NCBI RefSeq assembly: GCF_024347475.1
Contig: NZ_AP025488.1
Coordinates: forward strand, 1,550,001 to 1,614,000
Length of the DNA: 64,000 nucleotides
Direction of reading: 5' to 3'
Source: Vibrio fortis
GTDB lineage: Bacteria > Pseudomonadota > Gammaproteobacteria > Enterobacterales > Vibrionaceae
The position numbers were made by a program, and so were the translations under genes. Below, one piece after another: positions 1-8,154 of the stretch (positions within the stretch are counted from its first letter, which is position 1; every line of letters begins with the position of its first letter). The notes under the pieces were generated by a model, which worked only from the letters and a program-made list of their open reading frames with translations, made no database searches and was not told the DNA's origin.

Positions 1-1
1 A

Positions 2-853
2 AACCCTGATGTTAGTGATGCTTTAGTTAAAGATTCAGTAAACAATATGCTAAAAGCTATTACTTGTTCATTGTTGATGGAGCAGATCTTAGAGCCTCGA
101 CTCAATTTTAGATCAGAGAAAAAGTCTGAACCGAAAGAACAGGATTTTGACGATGATTACAAAGGCGAAAAAGATAAAGTTGGCGACCTAAAGAAAAAGA
201 CTGGCACAGTAACCATTAAAGGATTCAAGGAGCCGAGTACAGATAAGGTACGCAAAATAATAAAAGATGACATGACAGAACTTCAAGCTGCTGTCTTACA
301 AGATAACGCAATGCAGAAGGCAATGGCAGATTGTAGCGACCAGAATGCTGCTAATGAAGTCCACCTTACCCGAATTATTCAAGAAAAATTCAAAGGACTT
401 GGATTGTCAGACCAGGAAGTAGAAGAAATCAGACATCACTTTATGGCTGAAACTTTGATAAAGCCATCGAGAATTAAAGAGAAAACTAATGCTGATGGAT
501 CTAAATCACGTTTCATAGAAATGGCTAACAACCATTTTGACTTAGACAACCTAAGCATTGACTTGATTAACTCCTGCAACATATACAAAACGGCGTTCGA
601 TGTACTTTCTAAGCATATTGATGCTCCAATTTTAAAAGCAATTAAAAATGAAATCGCTTCTCAAAAAATCACTATGACTAAGGAAGAAGCGTTAGTCTTA
701 TTTAGAGAGCATAAAATTGAAGAATTCATGCAAAGAACAGGTAGACCACCTTCGATTGATTCATTAGACCCTATGGAACGCAGGCTTGCGGAAGCGGTTC
801 TTTTTGCCGAACAGATTAGAAATAAAAGAAGATTAAGTGAACAAAATGGATGA
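2..853 (+). CDS. C-terminal part of a helicase-like protein (5' end outside window)
   Basis: The frame is open from the first bases, so this is the 3' end of a larger gene. The visible 284 residues are charged and mostly helical. The opening stretch (ALVKDSVNNMLKAIT, then a PRLNF element) resembles the region just after the conserved motors of DEAD/DEAH helicases found on mobile elements, but no Walker or helicase motif is in view, so that call is an inference. A GRPP motif followed by an ERRLAEAV helix near the C-terminus recurs in the next protein. The stop overlaps the start of the GIY-YIG gene, so the two are probably translated together. It may be a defence or DNA-processing module. Confidence 0.5.
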   Translation, partial: NPDVSDALVKDSVNNMLKAITCSLLMEQILEPRLNFRSEKKSEPKEQDFDDDYKGEKDKVGDLKKKTGTVTIKGFKEPSTDKVRKIIKDDMTELQAAVLQDNAMQKAMADCSDQNAANEVHLTRIIQEKFKGLGLSDQEVEEIRHHFMAETLIKPSRIKEKTNADGSKSRFIEMANNHFDLDNLSIDLINSCNIYKTAFDVLSKHIDAPILKAIKNEIASQKITMTKEEALVLFREHKIEEFMQRTGRPPSIDSLDPMERRLAEAVLFAEQIRNKRRLSEQNG

Positions 854-2075
854 TGCTGAATTTTTAGACGCAATACTTAAAGCCGATAAGTATGGGTGGA
901 TTTCAGAACCGAAGGATAAGGTTATATCCGTTAAATCCACAGAGTTCGATACATTTTCGACTATCAACGATTTCTTCAGAGAGCATGGAAGGCCACCTGA
1001 AGAGTCAGGTGATATGGTTGAGTTTAAGCTATACCATCAACTACAGAAGCTAAAAGACCAACCAGCACTATGTGACGAACTATCTGAACATGATGAATTT
1101 AACCTTTTAAGTCAAAAGACAAACTTTGAAGATTTTGACTCATTTGACGATATTCTAAACTCAGATTTACTGGAACGCTTATCTCCGAGTGATTCTGTTT
1201 CTAATGATATTTTTTCAATTAAAAATGTTACCAAGCCAGAAGTTATCAAAGAAAGGAAAAAAGCTGATCAAATTGGTAAGACGCTGCCATGCCCTAACTT
1301 TGACACCTTTAAGCCACTCTTTGAAAATGTTCACTACGGAATATCATCAGGTTTAAAAGGACTTGAAACGGTCTCTGAATCTGAACTTTCAGTATTTGAG
1401 TTTAAGGAAGGTAACTTTTATCTACTTAAAGGTATGTTGCTATTCATAGATTATATGTCTGATATCTTTAGAGGAACTGATAGAGAGGATAGAAGACTTT
1501 TAATCATCTTTGAAAATGGCACTCAATCTACGATGTTACTTCGCTCCCTTACGAAACGCATTCGTGAAGATCTTGGTGCAAAACGGGTTACTAATAGTGA
1601 TGGAACCGCATTTAATGCTAAGCGGATTAAATCCGAAGAAGAGTTAGATCCTAACCTTCAGGTTTACAAGAAAACAAAAGCTACTGGATATATATACATA
1701 GCGAAAACACTACGTGAAGACCTTCGCTCCGAGTATCGCCATTTGTATAAAATTGGATTAACGAAACGAGACGTAAAAGAAAGATTTAAAGAAGCACCTA
1801 ATGATCCTGCTTTCTTAATGTCTCCTGCGGAAGAAGTGAAAATCATCCCCCTTAAAGGATTAGATTTAAACTCAGTAGAAGCAGCAATTCACTCACTTTT
1901 TGATACTGTCAGACTTGAAATTGAAGTCATTGGTAATGATGGACGTTCATACAAAGCCAAGGAATGGTTTATTGTTCCTATAACAGCTATAGAAGAAACG
2001 GTTTCACTAATTCAAGACTTAACCATTCATATGTATCGTTATGATAGTGAAACTCAGCAATTAATTATGCGGTAA
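846..2075 (+). CDS. GIY-YIG (T5orf172-like) nuclease-domain protein
   Basis: The C-terminal third (about residues 275-380) has the hallmarks of the T5orf172/MUG113 branch of GIY-YIG domains: a GYIYIAKT strand, LYKIGLTKRDVKERFK, a VEAAIHSLF helix and a closing KEWF. The N-terminal 270 residues are unknown and include a GRPP motif like the one in the upstream protein. The ATG at 846 overlaps the upstream stop by 8 bp; a GTG at 837 is an alternative start. A bidirectional terminator follows. GIY-YIG domains usually cut DNA, but the substrate here is unknown. Pairing with a helicase-like gene suggests a two-component DNA-targeting module (inference). Confidence 0.65.
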   Translation: MDDAEFLDAILKADKYGWISEPKDKVISVKSTEFDTFSTINDFFREHGRPPEESGDMVEFKLYHQLQKLKDQPALCDELSEHDEFNLLSQKTNFEDFDSFDDILNSDLLERLSPSDSVSNDIFSIKNVTKPEVIKERKKADQIGKTLPCPNFDTFKPLFENVHYGISSGLKGLETVSESELSVFEFKEGNFYLLKGMLLFIDYMSDIFRGTDREDRRLLIIFENGTQSTMLLRSLTKRIREDLGAKRVTNSDGTAFNAKRIKSEEELDPNLQVYKKTKATGYIYIAKTLREDLRSEYRHLYKIGLTKRDVKERFKEAPNDPAFLMSPAEEVKIIPLKGLDLNSVEAAIHSLFDTVRLEIEVIGNDGRSYKAKEWFIVPITAIEETVSLIQDLTIHMYRYDSETQQLIMR

Positions 2076-2083
2076 TATCTGAA

Positions 2084-2107
2084 GGGAAGCATTTTTGCTT
2101 CCCTTTT
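2084..2107 (+). terminator. Bidirectional terminator between GIY-YIG gene and umuC
   Basis: Inverted repeat GGGAAGC / GCTTCCC with a 6-nt loop, followed by TTTT. It sits between the convergent nuclease and umuC genes. Confidence 0.8.
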
Positions 2108-2122
2108 GAGAAAGGGTATCTT

Positions 2123-3385
2123 TTAGCACTTTATTCTTGGTATATCACTCCATTTTGTCGTGTACTGCTTAGTCAGAAAATTTCGTTTCATCGACCATTC
2201 TTGCTTAATCCCCTGCCCTGCAATGAAAATTGAATCAGTGCCAAAACGACTGTTTAACGTATCAAAAACCTTGTTGAGTCTTATGTCGTCTGGTTTCTCA
2301 TTAAACATATCAAACTGTTCATTATCAGAACTTACAAGGTCTAACAGCCCAACTCCAATTTTGTAATATCGAACACCTTCATGAAAAAGCTCATCACCAG
2401 CTTTTGATGCAATTTTAGAGATGTTTTTGACATCATCTGTGGAAAAGCTAAATCTATGAATTGTCTTGAAGCTTTTAGGATTTTGGTCAAAAGGTGAAGA
2501 CGCAGCAAAGCACATCATCACTTTAGTTTTACTGCCTTGCGATCTCAATTTCCTCGAAGCTATTGAAGCATGTTTGACAAGAGCTTGTTTAAGATTATCT
2601 TTATCAAGAATTCTCTCACCAACTGATCGAGTCGAAAAAATCTGTTGCTTTGATGCTTTAACCAAATCAAATGATTTTGCTCGTTCCCCTCTCAGTTCAA
2701 GTGCCGTTCTCTGCACTTCAACGTTAAAGTCTTTTTTTAGTAAACCAATAGGATAAACAGCCAAATCATAGGCTGTTTTTACCCCCTGAAACATCAATCG
2801 CTTAGAAAGCTTTGAGCCTATACCCCAGACTTCCCCAATCTCAACCTGTTTTAAAATGTCTAATGTTTTATGGTCATCATCGAGCAAGCAAACACCATTC
2901 ATTTCCTTTTGATTTTTTGCTAAAAAGTTAGCGATTTTGCAGAGAGTCATCGTCTTAGCAATACCAACGCAAGTAGGTAGTCGTGTTTCTTTCCAAACCG
3001 CTTTGCGAAGAGTTTCGCCATGCTTTTTCAAGCATGGAATTGCTGGAAAATGATTCTCGAAAGTTAAAAAACATTCATCTATGGAATAAACGAATTGATG
3101 TGGAGCAGCAAATCGAGAAATGACGTTCATCATTTTTTCAGAAAGATCAGCGTAGAGTTCATAATTTGAACTACAAACTATGACTTTTTTTGCTTCAAGC
3201 TCATCTTTGATTTTGAAGTATGGAACGAATTTTTTAATCCCTTTCTCTTTAGCTTTTCTGTTTAACGCTACAATTGTTCCATCGTTGTTGCTAAGAACAG
3301 CAATTGGTTTGTCCCTCCACTGAGGATTAAAAACAGCTTCACAACTCGCATAGAATGAGTTCGCATCAACTAAGGCATAAAACAT
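2123..3385 (-). CDS. umuC: DNA polymerase V catalytic subunit UmuC
   Basis: Y-family translesion polymerase of 420 residues, the usual UmuC length. Metal-binding acidic residues are in place: D7 in YALVDANSFYASCE, and D103-E104 in YSIDECFL. The helix-hairpin-helix region reads GEVWGIGSKLSKRL and the little-finger domain follows. The start is placed at MFYALVD, one base after the umuD stop, because longer starts run into umuD. With UmuD' it copies across lesions after DNA damage, raising mutation rates. Mobile elements often carry such pairs (for example rumAB of R391). Confidence 0.95.
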   Translation of the reverse strand: MFYALVDANSFYASCEAVFNPQWRDKPIAVLSNNDGTIVALNRKAKEKGIKKFVPYFKIKDELEAKKVIVCSSNYELYADLSEKMMNVISRFAAPHQFVYSIDECFLTFENHFPAIPCLKKHGETLRKAVWKETRLPTCVGIAKTMTLCKIANFLAKNQKEMNGVCLLDDDHKTLDILKQVEIGEVWGIGSKLSKRLMFQGVKTAYDLAVYPIGLLKKDFNVEVQRTALELRGERAKSFDLVKASKQQIFSTRSVGERILDKDNLKQALVKHASIASRKLRSQGSKTKVMMCFAASSPFDQNPKSFKTIHRFSFSTDDVKNISKIASKAGDELFHEGVRYYKIGVGLLDLVSSDNEQFDMFNEKPDDIRLNKVFDTLNSRFGTDSIFIAGQGIKQEWSMKRNFLTKQYTTKWSDIPRIKC

Positions 3386-3386
3386 A

Positions 3387-3794
3387 TCAGAATCCCAATA
3401 AAGCTCTTGGTTTAAGCATTCGTATGCTATTGATAACGACACCTTCAATTGTGAACACATCACTTTCAGAGATGAAGACAGGTCGATACTTAGGATTACC
3501 TGAAATCAGACAGCGATTCTTTGTATCTAACACTTTACAAGTGAACTCACCATTTAGATTACAGACAATGACAGAGTTTTGTCCTGTAGGTTTTTCAGAG
3601 CGATCTACGATTAATAAATCACCATCAAAGATTCCATAAGTTTGCATAGAATCACCTTCTGCTAAACCGATAAAAGTTGAAGAGGGATGTTCTATAAGTA
3701 AAGAATCCAAGTTTAGAGAATTTTGTTCATAGTCTTGTGCTGGCGAAGGAAAGCCACTGATGCCGAGCGATGCTTTTAAAGGGATAACTCTCAT
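3387..3794 (-). CDS. umuD: UmuD-type S24 autoprotease subunit of DNA polymerase V
   Basis: At 135 residues it matches the UmuD family. The predicted self-cleavage site is S13-G14 in ISGFPSPAQDY (C-G in E. coli). The catalytic serine is S49 in the GDSM motif and the lysine is K87 in GEFTCK. The N-terminal arm before the cut is about ten residues shorter than in E. coli. RecA-stimulated cleavage would yield UmuD', which joins UmuC. The gene is first in the umuDC operon and is preceded by a clear LexA box, so it is expected to be SOS-induced. Confidence 0.95.
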   Translation of the reverse strand: MRVIPLKASLGISGFPSPAQDYEQNSLNLDSLLIEHPSSTFIGLAEGDSMQTYGIFDGDLLIVDRSEKPTGQNSVIVCNLNGEFTCKVLDTKNRCLISGNPKYRPVFISESDVFTIEGVVINSIRMLKPRALLGF

Positions 3795-3806
3795 TTTGTA
3801 CCAATA

Positions 3807-3822
3807 CTGTGTATTTATACAG
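3807..3822 (-). promoter_or_regulatory. LexA (SOS) box upstream of umuD
   Basis: Palindrome CTG-N10-CAG with an AT-rich core and flanking TA on both sides, which fits the gammaproteobacterial LexA consensus. It ends about a dozen bases upstream of the umuD start, so bound LexA would cover the promoter. Confidence 0.9.
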
Positions 3823-3933
3823 TAAGTATGAAATAAGGCATCTGAATGTTCAAGAGTTTGAGAATTCGATTGGTGATTTTGAAAACAGAAATGTAAAAAA
3901 AGAGATTAGTTTTAGAGACTTACAAACGAAAGA

Positions 3934-3955
3934 AAACCACTCAAACGAGTGGTTT
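3934..3955 (-). terminator. Hairpin between umuD promoter and the DUF285 gene
   Basis: Perfect 9-bp inverted repeat AAACCACTC / GAGTGGTTT with loop AAAC, directly beyond the stop of the DUF285 gene. The minus strand continues into a T-rich run, fitting an intrinsic terminator. Confidence 0.65.
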
Positions 3956-3962
3956 CTACTTT

Positions 3963-4907
3963 TTATTGAAAACTTAATGGTATGTGTTTGTGCTGTAAAA
4001 TAGCTCCAAGTCTAAAGTTGTTGTAGTAGTAAGGATCAGTCACTTTCGAGGTATCCCAACCGCTTATATCTTGGTCAAAACCTTGATTCCACGAAAACAT
4101 GATCATAAAGTTTGTACCTGAAGATACATCCCAACCACTAATATCTTGATTAAATGAATCTGCGCTGGAGAACATACCTTCAAAAGTAGTTCCGTTTGAT
4201 ACATCCCAACCACCTATATCAACATTGAAAGTTGAGTTGTTTGAAAATAATCTACTAAAATCAGTTATTTGAGATACATTAGCAAATTGGATTTCTCTGT
4301 CTTTTGTTTGTGGATCTGCTATCAATGCATCTAAATTACTTCTATCAATAGGAGCTTGGATTTTGTCATTATGAAATGCTGCTGGCACATCAGACATATC
4401 CATTTTTGATAAAGATAAGCTTATAAAATCCTGCCAGTTGTTTGCACTTGAAGTATCCCAACCACTTAAATCATGTTGATAATCTACGTGAGTTAAAAAC
4501 ATGTAGGAAAAGTTTTGAACGGAAGACGTATCCCAACCACTTAAATCATGATTAAAGGTACTTGGCAAAGCCATAGGTTGCATGAACATACCTTCCATAC
4601 TAATGACGTTTGAAGTGTCCCAACCACTGATATCTTGGTTAAAATTCTCATGTTCAGTGAATAAATAAGACATGTCTGTGATTTTGCCAGTACAAACTTT
4701 TGTTACATCATCACCATTATCTATCATTGCATCTAAATCAGACCTTGTTAAATCTGGACCTACACATGCAGGATTTACAGGTGGATTAGGATTTCCTTTT
4801 GTAAACTCGATATTTTCAGATGAAATTAAAGCGACAAAATCAGCAGCACTCGCATAAACACTTGTTAAACCTGATAATGCTAAAACAGCAATTTTAAAAT
4901 TATTCAT
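3963..4907 (-). CDS. Secreted BspA-like / DUF285 repeat protein
   Basis: This 314-residue protein has a clear signal peptide (about residues 1-21, ending VYASA) followed by repeats of the DUF285 type: phenylalanine-asparagine-x-aspartate-isoleucine-glycine-tryptophan-aspartate units, each followed by TS or VS and a methionine-rich strand. At least six copies are visible. Such repeats are common on surface proteins of Mycoplasma, Vibrio and other marine bacteria, and often mediate adhesion. It is a single-gene unit with its own upstream promoter region and hairpin. A role in host-cell or mating contact is an inference. Confidence 0.8.
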   Translation of the reverse strand: MNNFKIAVLALSGLTSVYASAADFVALISSENIEFTKGNPNPPVNPACVGPDLTRSDLDAMIDNGDDVTKVCTGKITDMSYLFTEHENFNQDISGWDTSNVISMEGMFMQPMALPSTFNHDLSGWDTSSVQNFSYMFLTHVDYQHDLSGWDTSSANNWQDFISLSLSKMDMSDVPAAFHNDKIQAPIDRSNLDALIADPQTKDREIQFANVSQITDFSRLFSNNSTFNVDIGGWDVSNGTTFEGMFSSADSFNQDISGWDVSSGTNFMIMFSWNQGFDQDISGWDTSKVTDPYYYNNFRLGAILQHKHIPLSFQ

Positions 4908-5031
4908 ATAAACTCCTTTTTTGATTGAATATATAATTTAAATACCACATCAAAATCGAAGAGCAAGATTTCTCAAAATCAGTTAATCATTTATACATTA
5001 GATAAATGAAAAATAATTTTTAAAGCATATG

Positions 5032-5057
5032 AAAAAAGAAGCCGAAGCTTCTTTTTT
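5032..5057 (-). terminator. Terminator after the 5070-5570 gene
   Basis: GAAGC / GCTTC stem with CGAA loop, flanked by an A-run and a T-run; it follows the minus-strand stop. Confidence 0.8.
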
Positions 5058-5069
5058 ATTTTCTGGAAG

Positions 5070-5570
5070 TTAAAGACGGAAATATCTCTTAAAATTCTCA
5101 TCACTTCTGTATTTTCTATAAAGTTTCTCTAAAAGAAAAACATTAATGTATGCATTGCCATTCTCATACTTCAAAAGTTCTTTTGAGTTTAATCTGTTTA
5201 AAAGTTTTGCATTTCTAATTCTTGAACATTTCAACAGCACATAAGAATCATTTACGTCATGAGTTTTAACTAAATAATCTAAGTAACCTTTCACATTTTC
5301 TAAGAACAAGTTTAAGTGAACTTCTGATGAACTAACAAAACGACTCTCTAAAACTGGCTTTTCGTAATGTCTACTAACTTTTCTCATAACCTCTTTGTAG
5401 TGCTTTTCGTAAATGCAAAGTCTTTGACCACGCTTAAAAATCACATTGTGTTTAAGCAAAAATGCTTTAAAACAAAATAATTTCGTTCTCGAAAAAGTGA
5501 TGACATTATCACTTTCACTACACTCAACACTGTTTACAGCATTAAGGATTCTTTTTTGAATATCATACAT
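5070..5570 (-). CDS. Hypothetical basic protein, 166 aa
   Basis: Not recognised. Lysine- and arginine-rich, with no signal peptide or membrane segment. The alternating helices and the short KLLNRLNSKELLKYENGNAY stretch, followed by a basic C-terminus, could be a nucleic-acid-binding fold, but nothing proves it. Its strong Shine-Dalgarno AAGGGGG overlaps the stop codon of the upstream secreted-protein gene, so the two are probably cotranscribed and coupled. Confidence 0.7.
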   Translation of the reverse strand: MYDIQKRILNAVNSVECSESDNVITFSRTKLFCFKAFLLKHNVIFKRGQRLCIYEKHYKEVMRKVSRHYEKPVLESRFVSSSEVHLNLFLENVKGYLDYLVKTHDVNDSYVLLKCSRIRNAKLLNRLNSKELLKYENGNAYINVFLLEKLYRKYRSDENFKRYFRL

Positions 5571-5579
5571 AGAACCCCC

Positions 5580-5912
5580 TTACTTCACTGGTAGCTGTGT
5601 TGGACAGCCATTCAAATCTTTATCGGTGGTAATCCAAGATTGGGTAAGATTGTTGTAAGGAGTCCCATTGCCATTCCAGCATTTATAGTAGTATTTTGAT
5701 GTGGTTTTTCTACCAGAGTGATCAACAATTTTTGTATTGATTTTCAACCAGTAAACTTTTCCAGTTTTATGAATTGTCTGTATTCGCTTAATCGTGACAT
5801 TCTCTTTCAACATGTATGTAGAATCTGATGTGTTATACATATCGCTTGCAAAAAGATTGCTTGAAAACAATAAAGACACAGCACTCAGTATTATTGTATT
5901 TTTTAGCTTCAT
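5580..5912 (-). CDS. Small secreted protein, paralogue of the one at 46156-46497
   Basis: 110 residues with a signal peptide (about 1-22, ending LFASD). The mature part shares a pattern with the product of 46156-46497: QTIH, then W-x-L-K, a GR, Y-K-C-x-N-G, an aromatic position, S-Q/W-I/A-W, T-D and L-x-G-C. The two conserved cysteines could form a disulfide in the periplasm. A GGAGG ribosome site precedes the ATG, behind an extended -10-like TGCTATATA. Function unknown; a role in transfer, such as a pilus accessory or exclusion protein, is only a guess. Confidence 0.75.
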   Translation of the reverse strand: MKLKNTIILSAVSLLFSSNLFASDMYNTSDSTYMLKENVTIKRIQTIHKTGKVYWLKINTKIVDHSGRKTTSKYYYKCWNGNGTPYNNLTQSWITTDKDLNGCPTQLPVK

Positions 5913-6009
5913 TTAAAATTCCTCCGTTTTATTTTTTATATAGCATGGAGAAAAATTAAAGCAAAAAGAGAAAGTAATATTTCATTTAACTAAACAACAA
6001 AAAAATAAA

Positions 6010-6033
6010 AAAGAGGTGATATTTCACCTCTTT
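6010..6033 (-). terminator. Terminator after the 6042-6806 gene
   Basis: 10-bp inverted repeat AAAGAGGTGA / TCACCTCTTT with TATT loop, followed on the minus strand by T-rich sequence. Confidence 0.85.
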
Positions 6034-6041
6034 CTTGAAAA

Positions 6042-6806
6042 TTAAAGTTTTGTAGCTAAGTCTTCAAAAGTCTGACAGTCATAAGCATGGCATACTCTTT
6101 TTATGTATTCGATACCTCTAAATTGTTGAGCATAACCATCTCTCTGAACATGCGAATGAGTACCAAAGCGACCTCCATTGTAAACTTCAAATAAGCGATA
6201 TTTTTTAAAGTCTGACTTCCACCATTTTCCACGCAGTTTGATTGAGAAGTCGCAAACTTTGTTTAACGCATTTGAAATATCATCCTCACTCAATGCAATT
6301 TCAAGTTCGTCAACTGGCTTATGAGCTTTTTGCTCATAGCGTTCGTCTGCTCGTTCTTCTGCTCTAAGGAACGTATGGACATTTTTAGAGTAATCTTTGT
6401 CGTATTCAACACTGTTTTTAACAGACATCTCTTTACGAACCTTGCTGATGATATGACTGCATGATGTATACCAACAAACATCAATACCATCAAACTGCAT
6501 TTTGTTACGCTTGCAAAAACCAGATAATGCAGATGATGTGTGAATCTCGAATCTCCATTTCTCAATATTAAACTTGAAAGTAGCATCAACTTGCTTTTCA
6601 GGTTCGACCTCTGAGAAAGTGTATTTCTTAAATCTTGGTAAGCTACCTTTAAAAGCTTTTTGAGGTACTGGTACTAAGTAACCTTCTACCGTAGAACCAA
6701 CTTCAAAAGACTCTGTAAGCTTATCGATTACTAAATCTGCCTCTACTTTTTCTACTTTGATTCTAAAATTTGCTCTGTTTTTTTTGACGATCTCTATTTT
6801 TTTCAT
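6042..6806 (-). CDS. Hypothetical protein, 254 aa
   Basis: Not recognised. No signal peptide or membrane segment. The C-terminal half contains a GRFGTHSHVQRDGYAQQFRG stretch rich in glycine, histidine and aromatic residues, flanked by charged helices. It is the last gene of a three-gene minus-strand operon and overlaps the stop of the gene before it by 4 bp, which implies coupled translation. Cytoplasmic location is inferred. Confidence 0.7.
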   Translation of the reverse strand: MKKIEIVKKNRANFRIKVEKVEADLVIDKLTESFEVGSTVEGYLVPVPQKAFKGSLPRFKKYTFSEVEPEKQVDATFKFNIEKWRFEIHTSSALSGFCKRNKMQFDGIDVCWYTSCSHIISKVRKEMSVKNSVEYDKDYSKNVHTFLRAEERADERYEQKAHKPVDELEIALSEDDISNALNKVCDFSIKLRGKWWKSDFKKYRLFEVYNGGRFGTHSHVQRDGYAQQFRGIEYIKRVCHAYDCQTFEDLATKL

Positions 6807-7357
6807 AATTCATATTCCTCTTTGTTGTTTGATTTGGTTTGTGTAAAAAATAACTCTTTAAATATTTCATCTTTGATCAACTCTTTTTCGATAAAATGTT
6901 TTAAATCAACGCTAATAAAACTCTTGTTTTTGTTTTTTGGATCAACAGTGGTAAATCCATTGCTAATAAGAAACTGACTTAATTTTCTTGATGAGAAACT
7001 AATATCATTCAAATAAGTCAATCCTCTATTATCTGTAAAGTTTTGTGATCTTATAAGCCTTGCAATTTTTGAATTCACATATTCAGTATTCAAATGTTGT
7101 ATGCTTTTACAATTAAGAGATTTTGAATGATTTTGTAGTTCTTCATACAAAGCTTGCGAAAAGCCTTTGTGGATGTATCTATTAGTTGGTTTAGTCTTAT
7201 GCAATGCTGTTGTGTAACCAAGCTTGGTTAGGACATTTCTCATAGGTTTAAGATTGGTATGTGAGACTAAAACATAATCATTTATATTTTTTTGTTTTAG
7301 CTCCTTTTTAAATCTACTTGATACCTCTCTTATAATTTCTATTGTACTTTTTTCCAT
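6803..7357 (-). CDS. Hypothetical protein, 184 aa
   Basis: Not recognised. Rich in lysine, asparagine and serine. The N-terminal half (up to the RYIHKGFSQALYEEL stretch) and the C-terminal half (SSRKLSQFLISNGFTTVDPKN) look like two related helical units, each with a helix-turn-helix-like spacing, so a DNA-binding role is possible but unproven. AGGGG precedes the ATG. It is the middle gene of the operon, 15 bp after its neighbour and overlapping the next by 4 bp. Confidence 0.7.
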   Translation of the reverse strand: MEKSTIEIIREVSSRFKKELKQKNINDYVLVSHTNLKPMRNVLTKLGYTTALHKTKPTNRYIHKGFSQALYEELQNHSKSLNCKSIQHLNTEYVNSKIARLIRSQNFTDNRGLTYLNDISFSSRKLSQFLISNGFTTVDPKNKNKSFISVDLKHFIEKELIKDEIFKELFFTQTKSNNKEEYEL

Positions 7358-7372
7358 AAATCCCCTTTTTAT

Positions 7373-7897
7373 TTAAAAAACTAATGTAGTTTGTTTATTA
7401 TCTAAATCCTTAAAAATCACATATGTATCTTCTTCATTTACAACACGAATACTGAAATCAATTTTGAAATATTCTAAAATATCTATAAAAGGCTTAACTG
7501 GCAATCTTGATAGTGGCGTTGATAGTGTCGGATAATCTCTAAAAGACGAAAGATACATAGATTGCGAAATATGGTATCTATTCACCCCATCATCTCTATG
7601 ATTATCGCTGTAACGAACCATATATATCGCATCTCTAAGATTCTTATCATAGTCTACAATCAAGTCATTTAATGCTAACTGATGATCGATTTCTCTTTCA
7701 TAAGACTCACAATACAAGTCGTAAACTTCTTCATTTTGCATCAATGTATCTGAGTCTATGTCTAATTCACCTTCGCTAAAACCTAAACTAATCAAATCAT
7801 CATCCAACCTACAATCAATCTCTATATATGATATAGCTTCAATTTTCTTTTCTTTTTCTGTTGTTATCTCACCATAGTTGTAAAATATACTTTTCAT
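7373..7897 (-). CDS. Hypothetical acidic protein, 174 aa
   Basis: Not recognised. Acidic, with many aspartate, glutamate and tyrosine residues, and no export signal. It is first in the three-gene minus-strand operon and is transcribed from a very AT-rich divergent region shared with the 8155 gene. Confidence 0.65.
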   Translation of the reverse strand: MKSIFYNYGEITTEKEKKIEAISYIEIDCRLDDDLISLGFSEGELDIDSDTLMQNEEVYDLYCESYEREIDHQLALNDLIVDYDKNLRDAIYMVRYSDNHRDDGVNRYHISQSMYLSSFRDYPTLSTPLSRLPVKPFIDILEYFKIDFSIRVVNEEDTYVIFKDLDNKQTTLVF

Positions 7898-8154
7898 AAT
7901 AATTCCTTAATATTTAATTTTTGTTTCTATAATAATTTATATCATGTAATTTAATTAATTCAAGTTAATTAATTCAAATAAATTAAATTATTTCGAAAAA
8001 TCCCAATTGCATCACATTATTTCAGCATTAAAATATTTAATTAATTTTTAAATTAACGAATTTTAAAATAAAAACACTTTTAATTTTTGCAAAAAATAAT
8101 TGAAGTGATAAATATTATAGTATCACTCACTTAAAAAATATGGAGGAAATAAAG
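7898..8154. promoter_or_regulatory. AT-rich divergent promoter region with palindromic operator
   Basis: This 257-bp divergent gap is almost pure A and T, with repeated TTAATTAATTCAA units near 7947-7980. Near its right end the palindrome AGTGATA-N10-TATCACT (8104-8127) contains a TATTAT -10-like hexamer, so a dimeric repressor there would block the 8155 gene. GGAGG at 8142-8146 then sets the start at 8155. Confidence 0.5.

Noticed and set aside
3809..4003. 64-aa plus-strand frame between umuD and the DUF285 gene
   Set aside because: No ribosome site, overlaps the LexA box and the hairpin, and ends inside the DUF285 gene on the other strand.
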